Origin: G963691835 sp963691835
GTDB taxonomy: Bacteria; Pseudomonadota; Alphaproteobacteria; Thalassobaculales; Thalassobaculaceae
Length of the DNA stretch: 64,000 nt
Reading direction: 5' to 3'
Assembly (NCBI GenBank): GCA_963691835.1
Contig: OY829383.1
Location: 2,480,001-2,544,000, forward strand
The position numbers were made by a program, and so were the translations under genes. Position 1 is the first letter of the stretch. Each line of letters starts with the position of its first letter. Shown in pieces: positions 25,367 through 33,287 of this stretch. The notes under the pieces are model-generated. The model saw only the letters and a program-made list of their open reading frames with translations, searched no databases and was not told where the DNA came from.

Positions 25367-26254
25367 ATGTCCGATCGTGCCGCGGCAGACGCGCAGCCTC
25401 TCTGGCGGGCGACGGCGCTACTGGGTGAAGGGGTGCTGTGGGAGCCAGAAGCTGACGCGGTGTGGTGGGTCGATATCAAAGGTCCTGCGGTCCGCCGCTA
25501 CACGCTCTCGGACGGCTCCAAGAAGGCCTGGTGGCTGGAGGAACCAGTCGGATTCATCCTGCCGCGACTGGCGGGCGGCTATGTTCTCGGTCTGAAGTCC
25601 GGGTTGCGATACTGGGATCCTGAGACCGGGCTCGGCGATCTCTTGGCTGACCCCGAGCCGGACCTGCCCGATAACCGTTTGAACGACGGCATGGTGGCCC
25701 CCGACGGCAGCATCCTGTTTGGTTCCATGGACAACCTGGAGGCTTCCGCGACAGGACATCTCTACCGGATGGATGGCTCGGGCACTGTTTCAAGCCTCGA
25801 CGGCCCGTATGTGGTGACGAACGGGCCCGCGATATCGGCTGATGGTCAGCGCCTCTATCATGTCGATACGCTGTCGCGCCGGGTATGGCGCTTCGACCGG
25901 GACGGTGATGGCAGACTGTCCGGCAAACGTTTGTTCTGGGAGATGCCCTCCGATCAGGGGTTTCCTGACGGGATCACGGCGGACGCCGAGGGTGGGCTTT
26001 GGGTGGCCCATTGGGGGGGATGGCGATTGAGCAGGCTCGACCCTGCCGGCGCCCTGGAGCGGACGATCAGATTACCCGTAGAGCGGGTCACGAAATGCGC
26101 ATTCGGCGGGGATGCGCTGGACCGCCTTTTCGTCTCGACCGCGTCGATCGGGATGACCCTTGCTGACATAGAGGCTTGGCCGGACAGTGGTGGTCTGTTC
26201 GAGGTGGACCCCGGCGGCGTAACAGGACTGGCGCCGCATCGGTTCGCTGGTTGA
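25367..26254 (+). CDS. SMP-30/gluconolactonase/LRE family protein
   Basis: Six-bladed beta-propeller lactonase predicted to hydrolyse a sugar-acid lactone to the open acid. Typical motifs are LLGEGVLWEPEADAVWWVDIKGP (metal-binding Glu), LPDNRLNDGMVAPDGSILFGSMD (Asn/Asp ligands) and FPDGITADAEGGLWVAHWGG (catalytic/metal Asp). It has 295 residues. The start is the second of two nearby ATGs (25367), since GGAGGA is six bases upstream of it and abuts the first. It supplies the lactonase step expected upstream of a dehydratase in the same sugar-acid pathway. No dehydratase is seen nearby. Confidence 0.9.
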   Translation: MSDRAAADAQPLWRATALLGEGVLWEPEADAVWWVDIKGPAVRRYTLSDGSKKAWWLEEPVGFILPRLAGGYVLGLKSGLRYWDPETGLGDLLADPEPDLPDNRLNDGMVAPDGSILFGSMDNLEASATGHLYRMDGSGTVSSLDGPYVVTNGPAISADGQRLYHVDTLSRRVWRFDRDGDGRLSGKRLFWEMPSDQGFPDGITADAEGGLWVAHWGGWRLSRLDPAGALERTIRLPVERVTKCAFGGDALDRLFVSTASIGMTLADIEAWPDSGGLFEVDPGGVTGLAPHRFAG

Positions 26255-26268
26255 GGCGGACCGGTCTG

Positions 26269-26679
26269 ATGAGCCAGGAAGCCCGTGTCCTGTTTGCGAA
26301 CGATGCCTTCTACGCCGCGTTTGCAGGCCGCGATCCTGATGCGATGGATGCCGTTTGGAGCGAGCGGGAACCTGTGCTTTGCGTTCATCCCGGATGGCCG
26401 CCTTTGGACGGGCGCGATGAGGTTCTGTCGAGTTGGCGCCGAATTCTGAGCGGGCCCAGTCCGCCAAAAATCCGCTGCGTTGGGCCGTCTGCGCGCCTTC
26501 TGACCGATGAGCTGGCAGTGGTTCTCTGTTTCGAGGTCCTGGAACAGGGAACACTCGCGGCGAGCAATCTTTTCCGATTGGAGAACGGGGTTTGGCGGAT
26601 GGTTCATCACCACGCTTCTCCCGCACAGCTTCCGCCCGGCCTTGAGGACGAAGCAAGGCGCGAACGGTCGATCCAGTAA
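26269..26679 (+). CDS. SnoaL/NTF2-like family protein
   Basis: A 136-residue protein of the cone-shaped NTF2-like fold: ARVLFANDAFYAAFAGRDPDAMDAVWSE, the conserved CVHPGWPPLDGRDEVLSSWRRIL and NLFRLENGVWRMVHHHASPA. These proteins can be enzymes or ligand binders, and nothing here fixes the role. It starts 14 bases after the gluconolactonase stop and probably closes the sugar-acid transcript. A 98-base gap to the DUF302 gene shows no feature. Confidence 0.8.
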   Translation: MSQEARVLFANDAFYAAFAGRDPDAMDAVWSEREPVLCVHPGWPPLDGRDEVLSSWRRILSGPSPPKIRCVGPSARLLTDELAVVLCFEVLEQGTLAASNLFRLENGVWRMVHHHASPAQLPPGLEDEARRERSIQ

Positions 26680-26777
26680 GCCGCTCCACAGCTCATCTTG
26701 GACTCACGAACTGTTCAGTTCCTGTTTCCGGCGCTTCCGCGGACACTCGCATCTCCCGTCCGTCCGAGAGGTTCGCA

Positions 26778-27260
26778 ATGCGCCCCGCTTTCTCGATTCT
26801 CGCCGCTCTCCTTGTTGTGCTTCTGCTGGTTCCAGCGGCCCAAGCGGAGAACCCGACGCCCTATTCTGGAACGGTGTCGGTGGAGACCGGCAAGCCGTTC
26901 AAGCCGTTCGTCAAAGCGCTTCGGTCTGCCATCAAGGCCCGGAAGTTCAACATTGTCGGACTCGCGAGTGCGACGGGGGCTGCAAAGTCACAGGGTGTGA
27001 CGATCCCCGGTAACCGCGTGTTCCTCTTCTTCCGTCCTGACTATGCGGTCCGCATGCTGCAAGCGAGTTGGGCCGCGGGCATTGAGGCGCCGATCCGCGT
27101 TTACGTGACAGAAGCCGACGACGGCACGGCAACGGTCACCTACCGTCAACCGAGTCACGTGTTCGGAGCCTATGAGGTTGCCGACCTCACAGCCATGGGT
27201 AAGGAGTTGGATGGTGAGGTGGCCACCATTCTCGAGGATGCGACACGTCGCGCGAAGTAG
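26778..27260 (+). CDS. Secreted DUF302-like protein
   Basis: Has a clean signal peptide (MRPAFSILAALLVVLLLVPAAQA, cleavage near residue 23) and then about 135 residues with a DUF302-like pattern: FKPFVKALRSAIKARKFNIVG and PGNRVFLFFRPDYAVRML, IEAPIRVYVTEADDGTATVTYRQPSHVFGAY. DUF302 proteins have no firmly established activity. The likely location is the periplasm. GAGAGG six bases before the ATG supports the start. It converges with the CMD gene, 24 bases away. Confidence 0.75.
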   Translation: MRPAFSILAALLVVLLLVPAAQAENPTPYSGTVSVETGKPFKPFVKALRSAIKARKFNIVGLASATGAAKSQGVTIPGNRVFLFFRPDYAVRMLQASWAAGIEAPIRVYVTEADDGTATVTYRQPSHVFGAYEVADLTAMGKELDGEVATILEDATRRAK

Positions 27261-27284
27261 CTTCGCCGTCGCCGCTGATCCGCT

Positions 27285-27683
27285 CTAGGCCATGAACTCG
27301 TCGATCGGGACTTGATAGCCTTCGATCAGCTTGTTGGTCTGGTTGAACAATCCCACCACGGCCATCAACTCGCCGAACTCGGCGTCTGTCAGGCCAAGTT
27401 TGCGCGCGGCACCACCATGACTCCGGACACAATACTCGCAGCCGTTTGTCGCTGAAACCGCGACCGCGATCATCTCTTTGGTCTTCTGATCGAGCGCGCC
27501 CGGCGCCATGACCGTTTTGATATCGGTCCAAAGGCGTTTCAGCGTCTCAGGGTGACTAGCCCAAACTTTCCAGACGTTTGGAATGAAGTCGATGCCTCGT
27601 GTTTGCATGATGTCGTCATAGACAGCGCGGACTTCTGCGCTCGCCTCTTCATACTCGACCATCTTGGCCATGGGGGTTGCCAT
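27285..27683 (-). CDS. Carboxymuconolactone decarboxylase / AhpD-like family protein
   Basis: Small all-helical protein with the AhpD-type redox motif CEYCVRSHG (CxxC plus His, residues about 84-92), suggesting peroxidase or thiol-disulfide activity rather than true lactone decarboxylation. The full reading frame could start 67 codons earlier. ATG 27683 has AGAGAGG five bases upstream and gives a family-typical 132 residues. It converges with the DUF302 gene and diverges from yceI. The 204 bases upstream contain no other gene and likely hold both promoters. Confidence 0.85.
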   Translation of the reverse strand: MATPMAKMVEYEEASAEVRAVYDDIMQTRGIDFIPNVWKVWASHPETLKRLWTDIKTVMAPGALDQKTKEMIAVAVSATNGCEYCVRSHGGAARKLGLTDAEFGELMAVVGLFNQTNKLIEGYQVPIDEFMA

Positions 27684-27887
27684 CTCAACCTCTCTCCCTG
27701 GTGTTGCCAACGGACCAAATCCGTTAGGCGTTAGGGAAGCACATCCCTGAAACAAGTTCTTCATTGTCTTTCTTGCGAAACAAATTTTCCCTCCGCTCCC
27801 GACTGGTAAGCCATCGTGGCCAGGCCATATTGCGATGCAATACAGGCGCGCTTTCGCGTCCAGATTTTTGGAGAATGGAGACATCGC

Positions 27888-28487
27888 ATGCGTAGATTTC
27901 TAACCACAGGACTGGCGACTGGACTGACAACGGCGGCCCTGGTTGTTGGCGTCGCCACGGCAATCCCGGCATCGGCCCAACCGATGACTTTCGGTGCGGA
28001 CAAAGCGCATACGGACATCGTCTTCCTGGTGAAGCATCTGGGCTTCTCCTCGACGATCGGGAAGTTCGAGGACTTCGATGTAACGCTGGTCTTCGACAAA
28101 GATGCGCCGGAGAAATCCCAGCTTGATGTTGTCATCCGGCCCGCCAGCGTGAACACGAGCGTGCCGCCGCTCGACGCGCATATGCGGAACAAGGACTTCT
28201 TTGACGTGGAGAACCACCCGGAAGCCCGGTTCGTGTCAAAAACGATCGAAGTAACCGGTGAGAACACGGGCAAGGTGACCGGTGACTTCACGATGCTCGG
28301 GATCACCAAGCCTCTCACGCTGGACGTTACGTTCAACAAAGGCGGCATTCATCCGATGAAGAAGACGGAAACCGTCGGCTTCTCCGCCCGGGGAACGATC
28401 AAGCGGTCCGACTACGGCATGGGCTATGGCGTTCCAGCCATTGGCGACAATGTGAACTTGATCATCGAGTATGAGGCTTTTCAGTAA
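27888..28487 (+). CDS. YceI family periplasmic protein (first copy)
   Basis: Lipocalin-like beta-barrel secreted to the periplasm that binds isoprenoid lipids in characterised homologues. The signal peptide spans residues 1-30 (MRRFLTTG, hydrophobic TTAALVVGVATAIPASAQ). The YceI core shows DKAHTDIVFLVKHLGFSSTIGKF, DAHMRNKDFFDVENHPEARF and GDFTMLGITKPLTLDVTFN. GGAGA precedes the ATG. It is the first of a YceI - cytochrome b561 - YceI set, an order also known from E. coli yceJ-yceI, implying a shared role in membrane redox or quinone handling (inference). Confidence 0.92.
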   Translation: MRRFLTTGLATGLTTAALVVGVATAIPASAQPMTFGADKAHTDIVFLVKHLGFSSTIGKFEDFDVTLVFDKDAPEKSQLDVVIRPASVNTSVPPLDAHMRNKDFFDVENHPEARFVSKTIEVTGENTGKVTGDFTMLGITKPLTLDVTFNKGGIHPMKKTETVGFSARGTIKRSDYGMGYGVPAIGDNVNLIIEYEAFQ

Positions 28488-28516
28488 AGACAACCAACAT
28501 CACATCCGCTCTGAGG

Positions 28517-28539
28517 CGCCACCGGTTCCGCCGGTGGCG
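28517..28539 (+). terminator. Strong GC hairpin between yceI and cytochrome b561 gene
   Basis: CGCCACCGG (28517-28525) pairs perfectly with CCGGTGGCG (28531-28539) around a 5-base loop. The sequence after it is not T-rich. It may be a partial terminator or an mRNA-stabilising hairpin setting different levels of the two genes. Confidence 0.45.
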
Positions 28540-28565
28540 GCCTTCGATCCGGACGGGAGAGTGAT

Positions 28566-29147
28566 ATGTCGATCAGCGGTTCGCATCGGGACACGGTGAA
28601 GCAGTACGGATCGGTCTCCAAGACGTTTCACTGGTTGATCGGGTTCTCTGTGCTGGGCCTTCTCGGGGTCGGCTATTGGATGGTGGATCTGCCTCTCAAT
28701 CCCGAGAAGTTCGAGATATATGGATGGCACAAGTCAGCGGGTATCACAGTCTTTGTCCTGATGACGGCCCGGCTGGCGTGGCGCGCTGTGAACCCTCGGC
28801 CGGCCTACATCGGTCAGCCCGGCTGGCAGGAGGCCGCGTCCCGTGCCGCCCATCTTCTCCTGTACGTGTGTCTGTTCATCATGCCGATGATCGGTTGGGT
28901 GAACTCGGCGGCGTCGAACTTTCCGGTCAACGTATGGGGACTGTTCACGCTGCCGGCGATTGTGGCCCCGAACCCTGATCTTGCCGCCGCGACGAAGGCC
29001 GCCCACTTGTACGTCGCTTGGTTCTTGACGCTTCTGATCGTCCTGCATGTGGGCGCAGCACTGAAGCACCATCTGGTTGATCGTGACGACACCCTGCGGC
29101 GGATGCTGCCGTTCGGTCGGACGCGGTCCGAGAGCACCGCGCCATAG
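28566..29147 (+). CDS. Cytochrome b561 family membrane protein
   Basis: Four-helix di-haem b membrane protein for electron transfer between quinol and periplasmic acceptors. Helices are near residues 20-37, 49-67, 88-107 and 143-163. His ligands expected in helices 1-4 are seen in FHWLIG, GWHKSAG, AAHLLLY and LHVGAALKHH. It has 193 residues, and the start has GGGAGAG about five bases upstream. It is flanked by two yceI genes and probably forms an operon with them. Confidence 0.92.
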   Translation: MSISGSHRDTVKQYGSVSKTFHWLIGFSVLGLLGVGYWMVDLPLNPEKFEIYGWHKSAGITVFVLMTARLAWRAVNPRPAYIGQPGWQEAASRAAHLLLYVCLFIMPMIGWVNSAASNFPVNVWGLFTLPAIVAPNPDLAAATKAAHLYVAWFLTLLIVLHVGAALKHHLVDRDDTLRRMLPFGRTRSESTAP

Positions 29148-29181
29148 AGGAAACAGGCGCGCTTTGGCTTTGGAGAAAAGA

Positions 29182-29748
29182 ATGAGAGTCCGGGTTCTGT
29201 TTGCAGCGATGGTGCTGTGGGCCGCCGGTGGTGTCGCGGCTTCGGCCGAGATACCGAAGTGGAACATCGTTCTGGAGGACAGTCGTCTGGGATTCACCGC
29301 GACGCAGCTTGGTGCCCCATTTGACGGCGTATTCCGAGGGTTCGAGGCAACCATCGCCTTCGATCCTGCTAACCCGAATGCCAACGTGGCGGACGTGTCC
29401 ATCGACGTCTCTTCGATAGACACGGCTCAGGCGGACCGGGATGCGCAGGTCCGTGGGGCTGAGTGGTTCGACGTGTCCAACCATCCGGACGCCCGCTTCA
29501 GGACAACGGCCTTCCGGAAGGCCGGCGATGGTTGGGAAGCCGATGCCGAACTCACCATCAAGGGGGTGACCCGGACCGTGACGCTGCCTTTCGAGCTCAG
29601 GGTCGAGGGCGACCGGGCGTTCATGGAGGGGACTGTCGCCATCGACCGCCGGGACTTCAATGTCGGCACAGGTCAATGGCTCGGCCCCGACTCGGCCGTG
29701 GGAAACGAGGTGATCGTTAAGGTGAGCATCGTTGCCGACCGGATCTGA
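29182..29748 (+). CDS. YceI family periplasmic protein (second copy)
   Basis: Second YceI-type lipocalin, clearly diverged from the first. The signal peptide is MRVRVLFAAMVLWAAGGVAASA. The core includes EDSRLGFTATQLGAPFDGVFRGF, WFDVSNHPDARFRTTAF and ADAELTIKGVTRTVTLPFEL. It has 188 residues, with GGAGAAAAG before the ATG. It lies 34 bases after the cytochrome gene. Its stop is immediately followed by the convergent amidohydrolase stop, with no spacer. Confidence 0.92.
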   Translation: MRVRVLFAAMVLWAAGGVAASAEIPKWNIVLEDSRLGFTATQLGAPFDGVFRGFEATIAFDPANPNANVADVSIDVSSIDTAQADRDAQVRGAEWFDVSNHPDARFRTTAFRKAGDGWEADAELTIKGVTRTVTLPFELRVEGDRAFMEGTVAIDRRDFNVGTGQWLGPDSAVGNEVIVKVSIVADRI

Positions 29749-30624
29749 TCAGAAGCCGTAGAGACGGGCCGGGTTGTCTACGAGAATGGCCTGTCTTTGC
29801 CGATCATCCGGCGCCCAGTCCGCAAGGACGTCCATCAGGGATCCATCGTTCGGCAACGTCGACTGAAACCCTGGATGCGGCCAGTCCGTGGCCCAAACGC
29901 ATTGGTCAGGCGCTGTTTCAACCAGCGCACGGCCGATCGGTAAGACATCATCCCATGGCGGCATGAGGTTGGCGGAGGTGCGGTAGGCACCGGACAGCTT
30001 CACCCAGGCCCGCCCGTCGCGCATCATCGCGAGCATCCTCTGGAAACCGGGATCATCAAGTCCCTTGCCCGGAGACATATGACCCAGGTGGTCGAACACC
30101 ACATCGACCGGCAGGCCGGCAACGATGTCCAGATCGAACACCGAGACGTCGATCAAGAGCTGGATGTGCCATCCAAACGCCCTGATTCGCGTAGCCATCG
30201 CTTCGATCTGTTCTTTTGGTGGTCCGCCCGGAAACAACAAATTGTAGCGAAGTCCTCTAACGCCAAGGTCGTTCATCCTTTCGAGTTCTGTATCCGGGAT
30301 GTCGTTGTCTACGACAGCGATGCCTCGCAACATCAGGCCAGGATCCGATCCATGGGCCGCAAGGCAATCAAGGGTGATGGCATTGTCGGTCCCATACACG
30401 CTGGGATGAACCAGGACGGCTCGGCGCACCCCGAGGGCGTCTGAAACCCGCCGAAACGCTGAAAGGGGCGCGTCTGGCGGCGTGTAGCGCCGGCCTGGCT
30501 CAAGGGTGTATCCCGCAGGGCCGAAAACATGGAAATGAGTGTCGCATGCGCCCTCCGGTACGGGGAACGAGGGGGCCCTGGGTTCGGGGTCAGGGGCGGC
30601 ACAAACAGGAATTGAGTCACTCAT
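29749..30624 (-). CDS. Amidohydrolase family protein (LigI/PDC-lactonase-like)
   Basis: TIM-barrel metal-dependent or metal-independent hydrolase of the amidohydrolase-2 group. It carries the N-terminal CDTHFHVFGPAGYTLEPGRRYTPPDAP, as in 2-pyrone-4,6-dicarboxylate lactonase-like proteins. Further motifs are VLVHPSVYGTDN, VRGLRYNLLFPGG, DVVFDHLGHM, WVKLSGAYR and the catalytic Asp in VWATDWPHP, ending DNPARLYGF. It has 291 residues. The substrate is unknown. The neighbouring genes give no clear pathway. Confidence 0.88.
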   Translation of the reverse strand: MSDSIPVCAAPDPEPRAPSFPVPEGACDTHFHVFGPAGYTLEPGRRYTPPDAPLSAFRRVSDALGVRRAVLVHPSVYGTDNAITLDCLAAHGSDPGLMLRGIAVVDNDIPDTELERMNDLGVRGLRYNLLFPGGPPKEQIEAMATRIRAFGWHIQLLIDVSVFDLDIVAGLPVDVVFDHLGHMSPGKGLDDPGFQRMLAMMRDGRAWVKLSGAYRTSANLMPPWDDVLPIGRALVETAPDQCVWATDWPHPGFQSTLPNDGSLMDVLADWAPDDRQRQAILVDNPARLYGF

Positions 30625-30783
30625 GGAGTCTTTCAGTCCTTTCTCTCAACCAAATCGTTAAGGGAAATTAAGAATATTATTGTACACAACTGAGTGTTCG
30701 AATGGTTCGCTCGATGGACATATTGAATTAAAAGCAATATGTTGCCTCTGGATATTCTGGCGCAGAAGAGCTGTTGGGTCCGC
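30625..30783. other. AT-rich divergent intergenic region
   Basis: Roughly 150 bases between the amidohydrolase (minus) and the receiver-domain gene (plus) are markedly richer in A and T than the flanks, for example around 30667-30683 and 30720-30740. Both promoters should lie here, but no pair of -35/-10 boxes is clear enough to place. TTAA occurs twice six bases apart (30658-30671). Confidence 0.4.
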
Positions 30784-31275
30784 ATGGCGAACAAAATCGA
30801 TTTTGCCACGGTCAGTTTCTTGATCGTGGACACTAATCCGCTTTCAGCCGATTTGGTAAAAGACATCCTCGCCATGCTTGGGGCGACGGCGATTCGTGTT
30901 GCCCGCCGTACCGACCGTGCCATGGAGATCCTCAAGGGTGGCGGCATTGACGTCGTCATAACCGAGTACAATATGGAGCCGGAGGACGGAGCGGAATTCA
31001 TCGATCAGATCCGGAATGGTGCTGACTCAATTGATCGGCTGATTCCAATCATCATGTTGACCGCGAATTCGGAAGAGGATTATGTCCGCACAGCCAGAGA
31101 CGTCGGTGTGTCCGAGTTTCTGGCCAAGCCATTCACGGTCGAAGGTCTCTATCGCCGCTTGGTGTCGGTGATTGCGCGTCCCAGGGCGTTTGTGAACGCC
31201 GAAGGATATTTCGGTCCGGACCGTCGGCGGCGGCAGGTTGTCTTTGATGGGCCCGATCGTCGGGTTCCGAACTAG
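30784..31275 (+). CDS. Receiver-domain protein with Glu in place of the phospho-acceptor Asp
   Basis: Stand-alone CheY-like receiver (about residues 8-130) with a C-terminal tail containing FGPDRRRR and GPDRR. Compared with CheY, the acidic pocket reads VDT (D16, second acid replaced by T17). The phospho-acceptor position is Glu61 (VITEYNM). The conserved Thr93 (MLTAN) and Lys115 (LAKPF) are kept. A Glu there can mimic a phosphorylated state, so the protein may signal constitutively or by protein contact. The ATG at 30784 starts just before the domain. An ATG at 30739 would add 15 residues. An HPt-like gene follows 20 bases later. Confidence 0.82.
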   Translation: MANKIDFATVSFLIVDTNPLSADLVKDILAMLGATAIRVARRTDRAMEILKGGGIDVVITEYNMEPEDGAEFIDQIRNGADSIDRLIPIIMLTANSEEDYVRTARDVGVSEFLAKPFTVEGLYRRLVSVIARPRAFVNAEGYFGPDRRRRQVVFDGPDRRVPN

Positions 31276-31295
31276 GATCTCAGGAAAGGGCAGGC

Positions 31296-31784
31296 ATGGC
31301 CCGTCGGGCGCAAATCATCCCGCCACGCCAGGATCTGAAGCGTAAGGCGGTAAATGCGACACGCGGGCTCGACCTGAACCTGACGCCGGCTGTCGTGCGT
31401 CGGCTCGAAGAGGTCGTACACAAGTCGAAAGACAAGTTCACAGTCGATATTGGCCGCAGGATGCGCATCCTCCGCGAGATCGTCGGGCGCATGCGGGACG
31501 AGCCGGACTACCACGAGGAAGGCGCAAAGATGATCTGGCAGGAGAGCCTGCAGATCAAAGGAGCCGGGGGCACCATCGGTTTTCAGTTGCTGACGACCTT
31601 CGCCAAGCTCCTGGGTGACTTCGTCCGCGACAAGCACGGCTTCACCTCAAAGCAGATTTCGGTCATCGATCTGCACATCGATGCGCTTTACGTCGTTCTG
31701 GCCGACCGCATCGAAGGCAAAGGCGGCATCCTGGAAGAGCAGGTCGTCATTGCCTTGCAGGAAGCGGTCGAGCATTTCAGCTAA
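31296..31784 (+). CDS. HPt-like helical protein lacking the phospho-His
   Basis: A 162-residue protein, function not established. Residues 80-110 (WQESLQIKGAGGTIGFQLLT) match the histidine-phosphotransfer signature H-x-L-K-G-[SA]-x-x-x-x-G, except that Leu85 occupies the His position. The surrounding helices (RILREIVGRMR, LLTTFAKLLGDFV, LHIDALYVVLADRI) fit an HPt four-helix bundle. AGGAAAGG six bases before the ATG supports the start. It is directly downstream of the receiver lacking its Asp, which suggests the two work together without classical phosphotransfer (inference). It may instead be unrelated to HPt. Confidence 0.65.
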   Translation: MARRAQIIPPRQDLKRKAVNATRGLDLNLTPAVVRRLEEVVHKSKDKFTVDIGRRMRILREIVGRMRDEPDYHEEGAKMIWQESLQIKGAGGTIGFQLLTTFAKLLGDFVRDKHGFTSKQISVIDLHIDALYVVLADRIEGKGGILEEQVVIALQEAVEHFS

Positions 31785-31882
31785 CACAGTCTGACGTTTC
31801 CGCGGATCCGGTGTCGTCGTGTCAGGGGCATGACTCAGCGTCGGCAACTGAGTTAGGATCGCGACCGTGCATGGAGGTCCGC

Positions 31883-32278
31883 ATGGCCAACGATAAGAGT
31901 AACGATCGCAAAGCGCTCGGCATTCTGTCCGAAACGGTAACGGCCGAGTTCGGCCCTGGCGCGACGGTATCCAAAGAGATCAGGCGGGCCTTCACGTCCG
32001 GCCGGGAGATCGACCGGTTCACCGCGCGCGCGGCATTCGACGCCTTGCAGGGTGCTGAACGCGGACGGATTGCCAACAAGGCGAACCGCTTGGCAACCGC
32101 CTACGTCCAGACCCAGCAACCGCCGAAAACGGAGAAGCCTTGGAAGGGGCCAAGATCGCTCGACATCAGAGGGACCGGCCGCGACTGGGCGAGCATGGAT
32201 ACACGTCAGCCCCGATCACGGGGACGCGCAAAGCCCAGTGGACCGCCGAGTTTTCTGCGGCCGGTATCCAACGATTAG
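31883..32278 (+). CDS. Hypothetical protein, 131 residues, basic Pro-rich tail
   Basis: Not recognised. GGAGG five bases upstream supports the ATG at 31883. Residues 1-75 look helical and include RKALGILSETVTAEFGPGATVSKEIRRAF and FTARAAFDALQGAERGRIANKANRL. The C-terminal third is rich in Arg, Pro and Ser and probably disordered (SRGRAKPSGPPSFLRP). No signal peptide or membrane segment. It follows the HPt-like gene by about 100 bases on the same strand. Confidence 0.65.
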   Translation: MANDKSNDRKALGILSETVTAEFGPGATVSKEIRRAFTSGREIDRFTARAAFDALQGAERGRIANKANRLATAYVQTQQPPKTEKPWKGPRSLDIRGTGRDWASMDTRQPRSRGRAKPSGPPSFLRPVSND

Positions 32279-32430
32279 CGGCCGCCCCAACGAACCTTTA
32301 TGGAAATACGCGTTCAGCTCGCTTTTCCGAAACCGTTGACAAACGTTTCAATTCACCCGAATGAGAGGGTGGTGATTGGATTCGGAACTAGCCATTCGAC
32401 CCAAGCCTTGGGGTGTAAGCGACATGGCAT

Positions 32431-32530
32431 GACTATGTTTCGTCATAGTCTGTCCCATATGAATGGTTGGTTTGAGGTATTGTGCGTTATAAACCAACCC
32501 AGTTGTGCGCCGGGTCGTGCGCCGCACGAC
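32431..32530 (+). repeat. Three successive inverted repeats in a 280-base leader
   Basis: Between the genes at 32278 and 32558 lie GACTATG/CATAGTC (32431-32437 and 32444-32450), GGTTGGTTT/AAACCAACC (32465-32473 and 32491-32499) and GTCGTGC/GCACGAC (32514-32520 and 32524-32530). All are perfect. The region is more AT-rich than its flanks and has no coding potential that I trust. It could be operator sites or a structured 5' untranslated RNA for the gene starting at 32558. Confidence 0.5.
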
Positions 32531-32557
32531 GCTGCTAGCAGTCGGAGAGGGATGGAG

Positions 32558-33193
32558 ATGCGGAGTCGTGAACCCGTCAAGCAGTTCTCCGTGGTTGAGC
32601 ACTTGGCGAAGGAATTCTCCAAGTTTCTGAATCGTGTCCAGAACGATCAGGTCGACATGCTCGGCTCGTTCTTGATCGAGAACGAGTGGGAACGCCATAA
32701 GGACGATGCGGAAGAAGTTGTCCGCTCGCTGGATCTGGCTGGCTTCTACATCGTTCCCATTGATCCGACGGATGAGATGATCGCTGCCTCCGACAGCACC
32801 ATGTCTTCCGGTCTCATGGGCCAGCGCGGTGCCCGGAGTTACGTCAGCCAGGTTTTCGCGGCGATGGTCGAGGAGTGGCAGGAGGTCAGCAACCCGAACC
32901 TGATCCTGGATATCATCTCCATGGCATTGGCGCGGGCCTCCGATCCCAAGGCGCGTCGTGGCGCCAAGCAGGATGCGACGTTCCAGAGGTTCCGGAAGCA
33001 CAGTCAGGACATGTTGGCGGGTCTCCGGTCGAACGGTCAGTTGGTGGTTCCGGAAGAAGCGACCCCGGAGATGCTTGCGGCCGGCGTTCGGGAAACCGCG
33101 GAGATCCGGACAACCACGAACTCCCAGATCGGCGCCGATCCGCAGTACATCGCCCAGCTTTACGAAAACATGGTGGGCGCGCGGCCGAGATAA
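32558..33193 (+). CDS. Hypothetical protein with a duplicated PT-x-EM motif
   Basis: Not recognised; 211 residues, no signal or membrane segment. The N-terminal half (VEHLAKEFSKFLNRVQNDQVDML) is helical. Two copies of one motif are visible. The first is DPTDEMIAAS followed by YVSQVFAAMV (about residues 65-107). The second is EATPEMLAAG followed by YIAQLYENMV (about residues 165-207). The spacing between the two parts is similar, indicating an internal duplication. GGAGAGGG lies six bases before the ATG at 32558, and an ATG at 32552 is also possible. The leader contains three inverted repeats. Confidence 0.72.
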   Translation: MRSREPVKQFSVVEHLAKEFSKFLNRVQNDQVDMLGSFLIENEWERHKDDAEEVVRSLDLAGFYIVPIDPTDEMIAASDSTMSSGLMGQRGARSYVSQVFAAMVEEWQEVSNPNLILDIISMALARASDPKARRGAKQDATFQRFRKHSQDMLAGLRSNGQLVVPEEATPEMLAAGVRETAEIRTTTNSQIGADPQYIAQLYENMVGARPR

Positions 33194-33287
33194 CGGGTCG
33201 CAGGATCACAGCTTCCGCTGTTCATCCATACTCTTGATAGATCATGCCGCTGCGCGCGGTTCTCTTCAGTGTGAGCGCGATGCGCCG

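Noticed and set aside
30658..30671. TTAA-N6-TTAA as a CtrA binding site upstream of the receiver gene
   Set aside because: The CtrA consensus needs seven bases between the TTAA halves. Spacing here is six, and the region is simply AT-rich.
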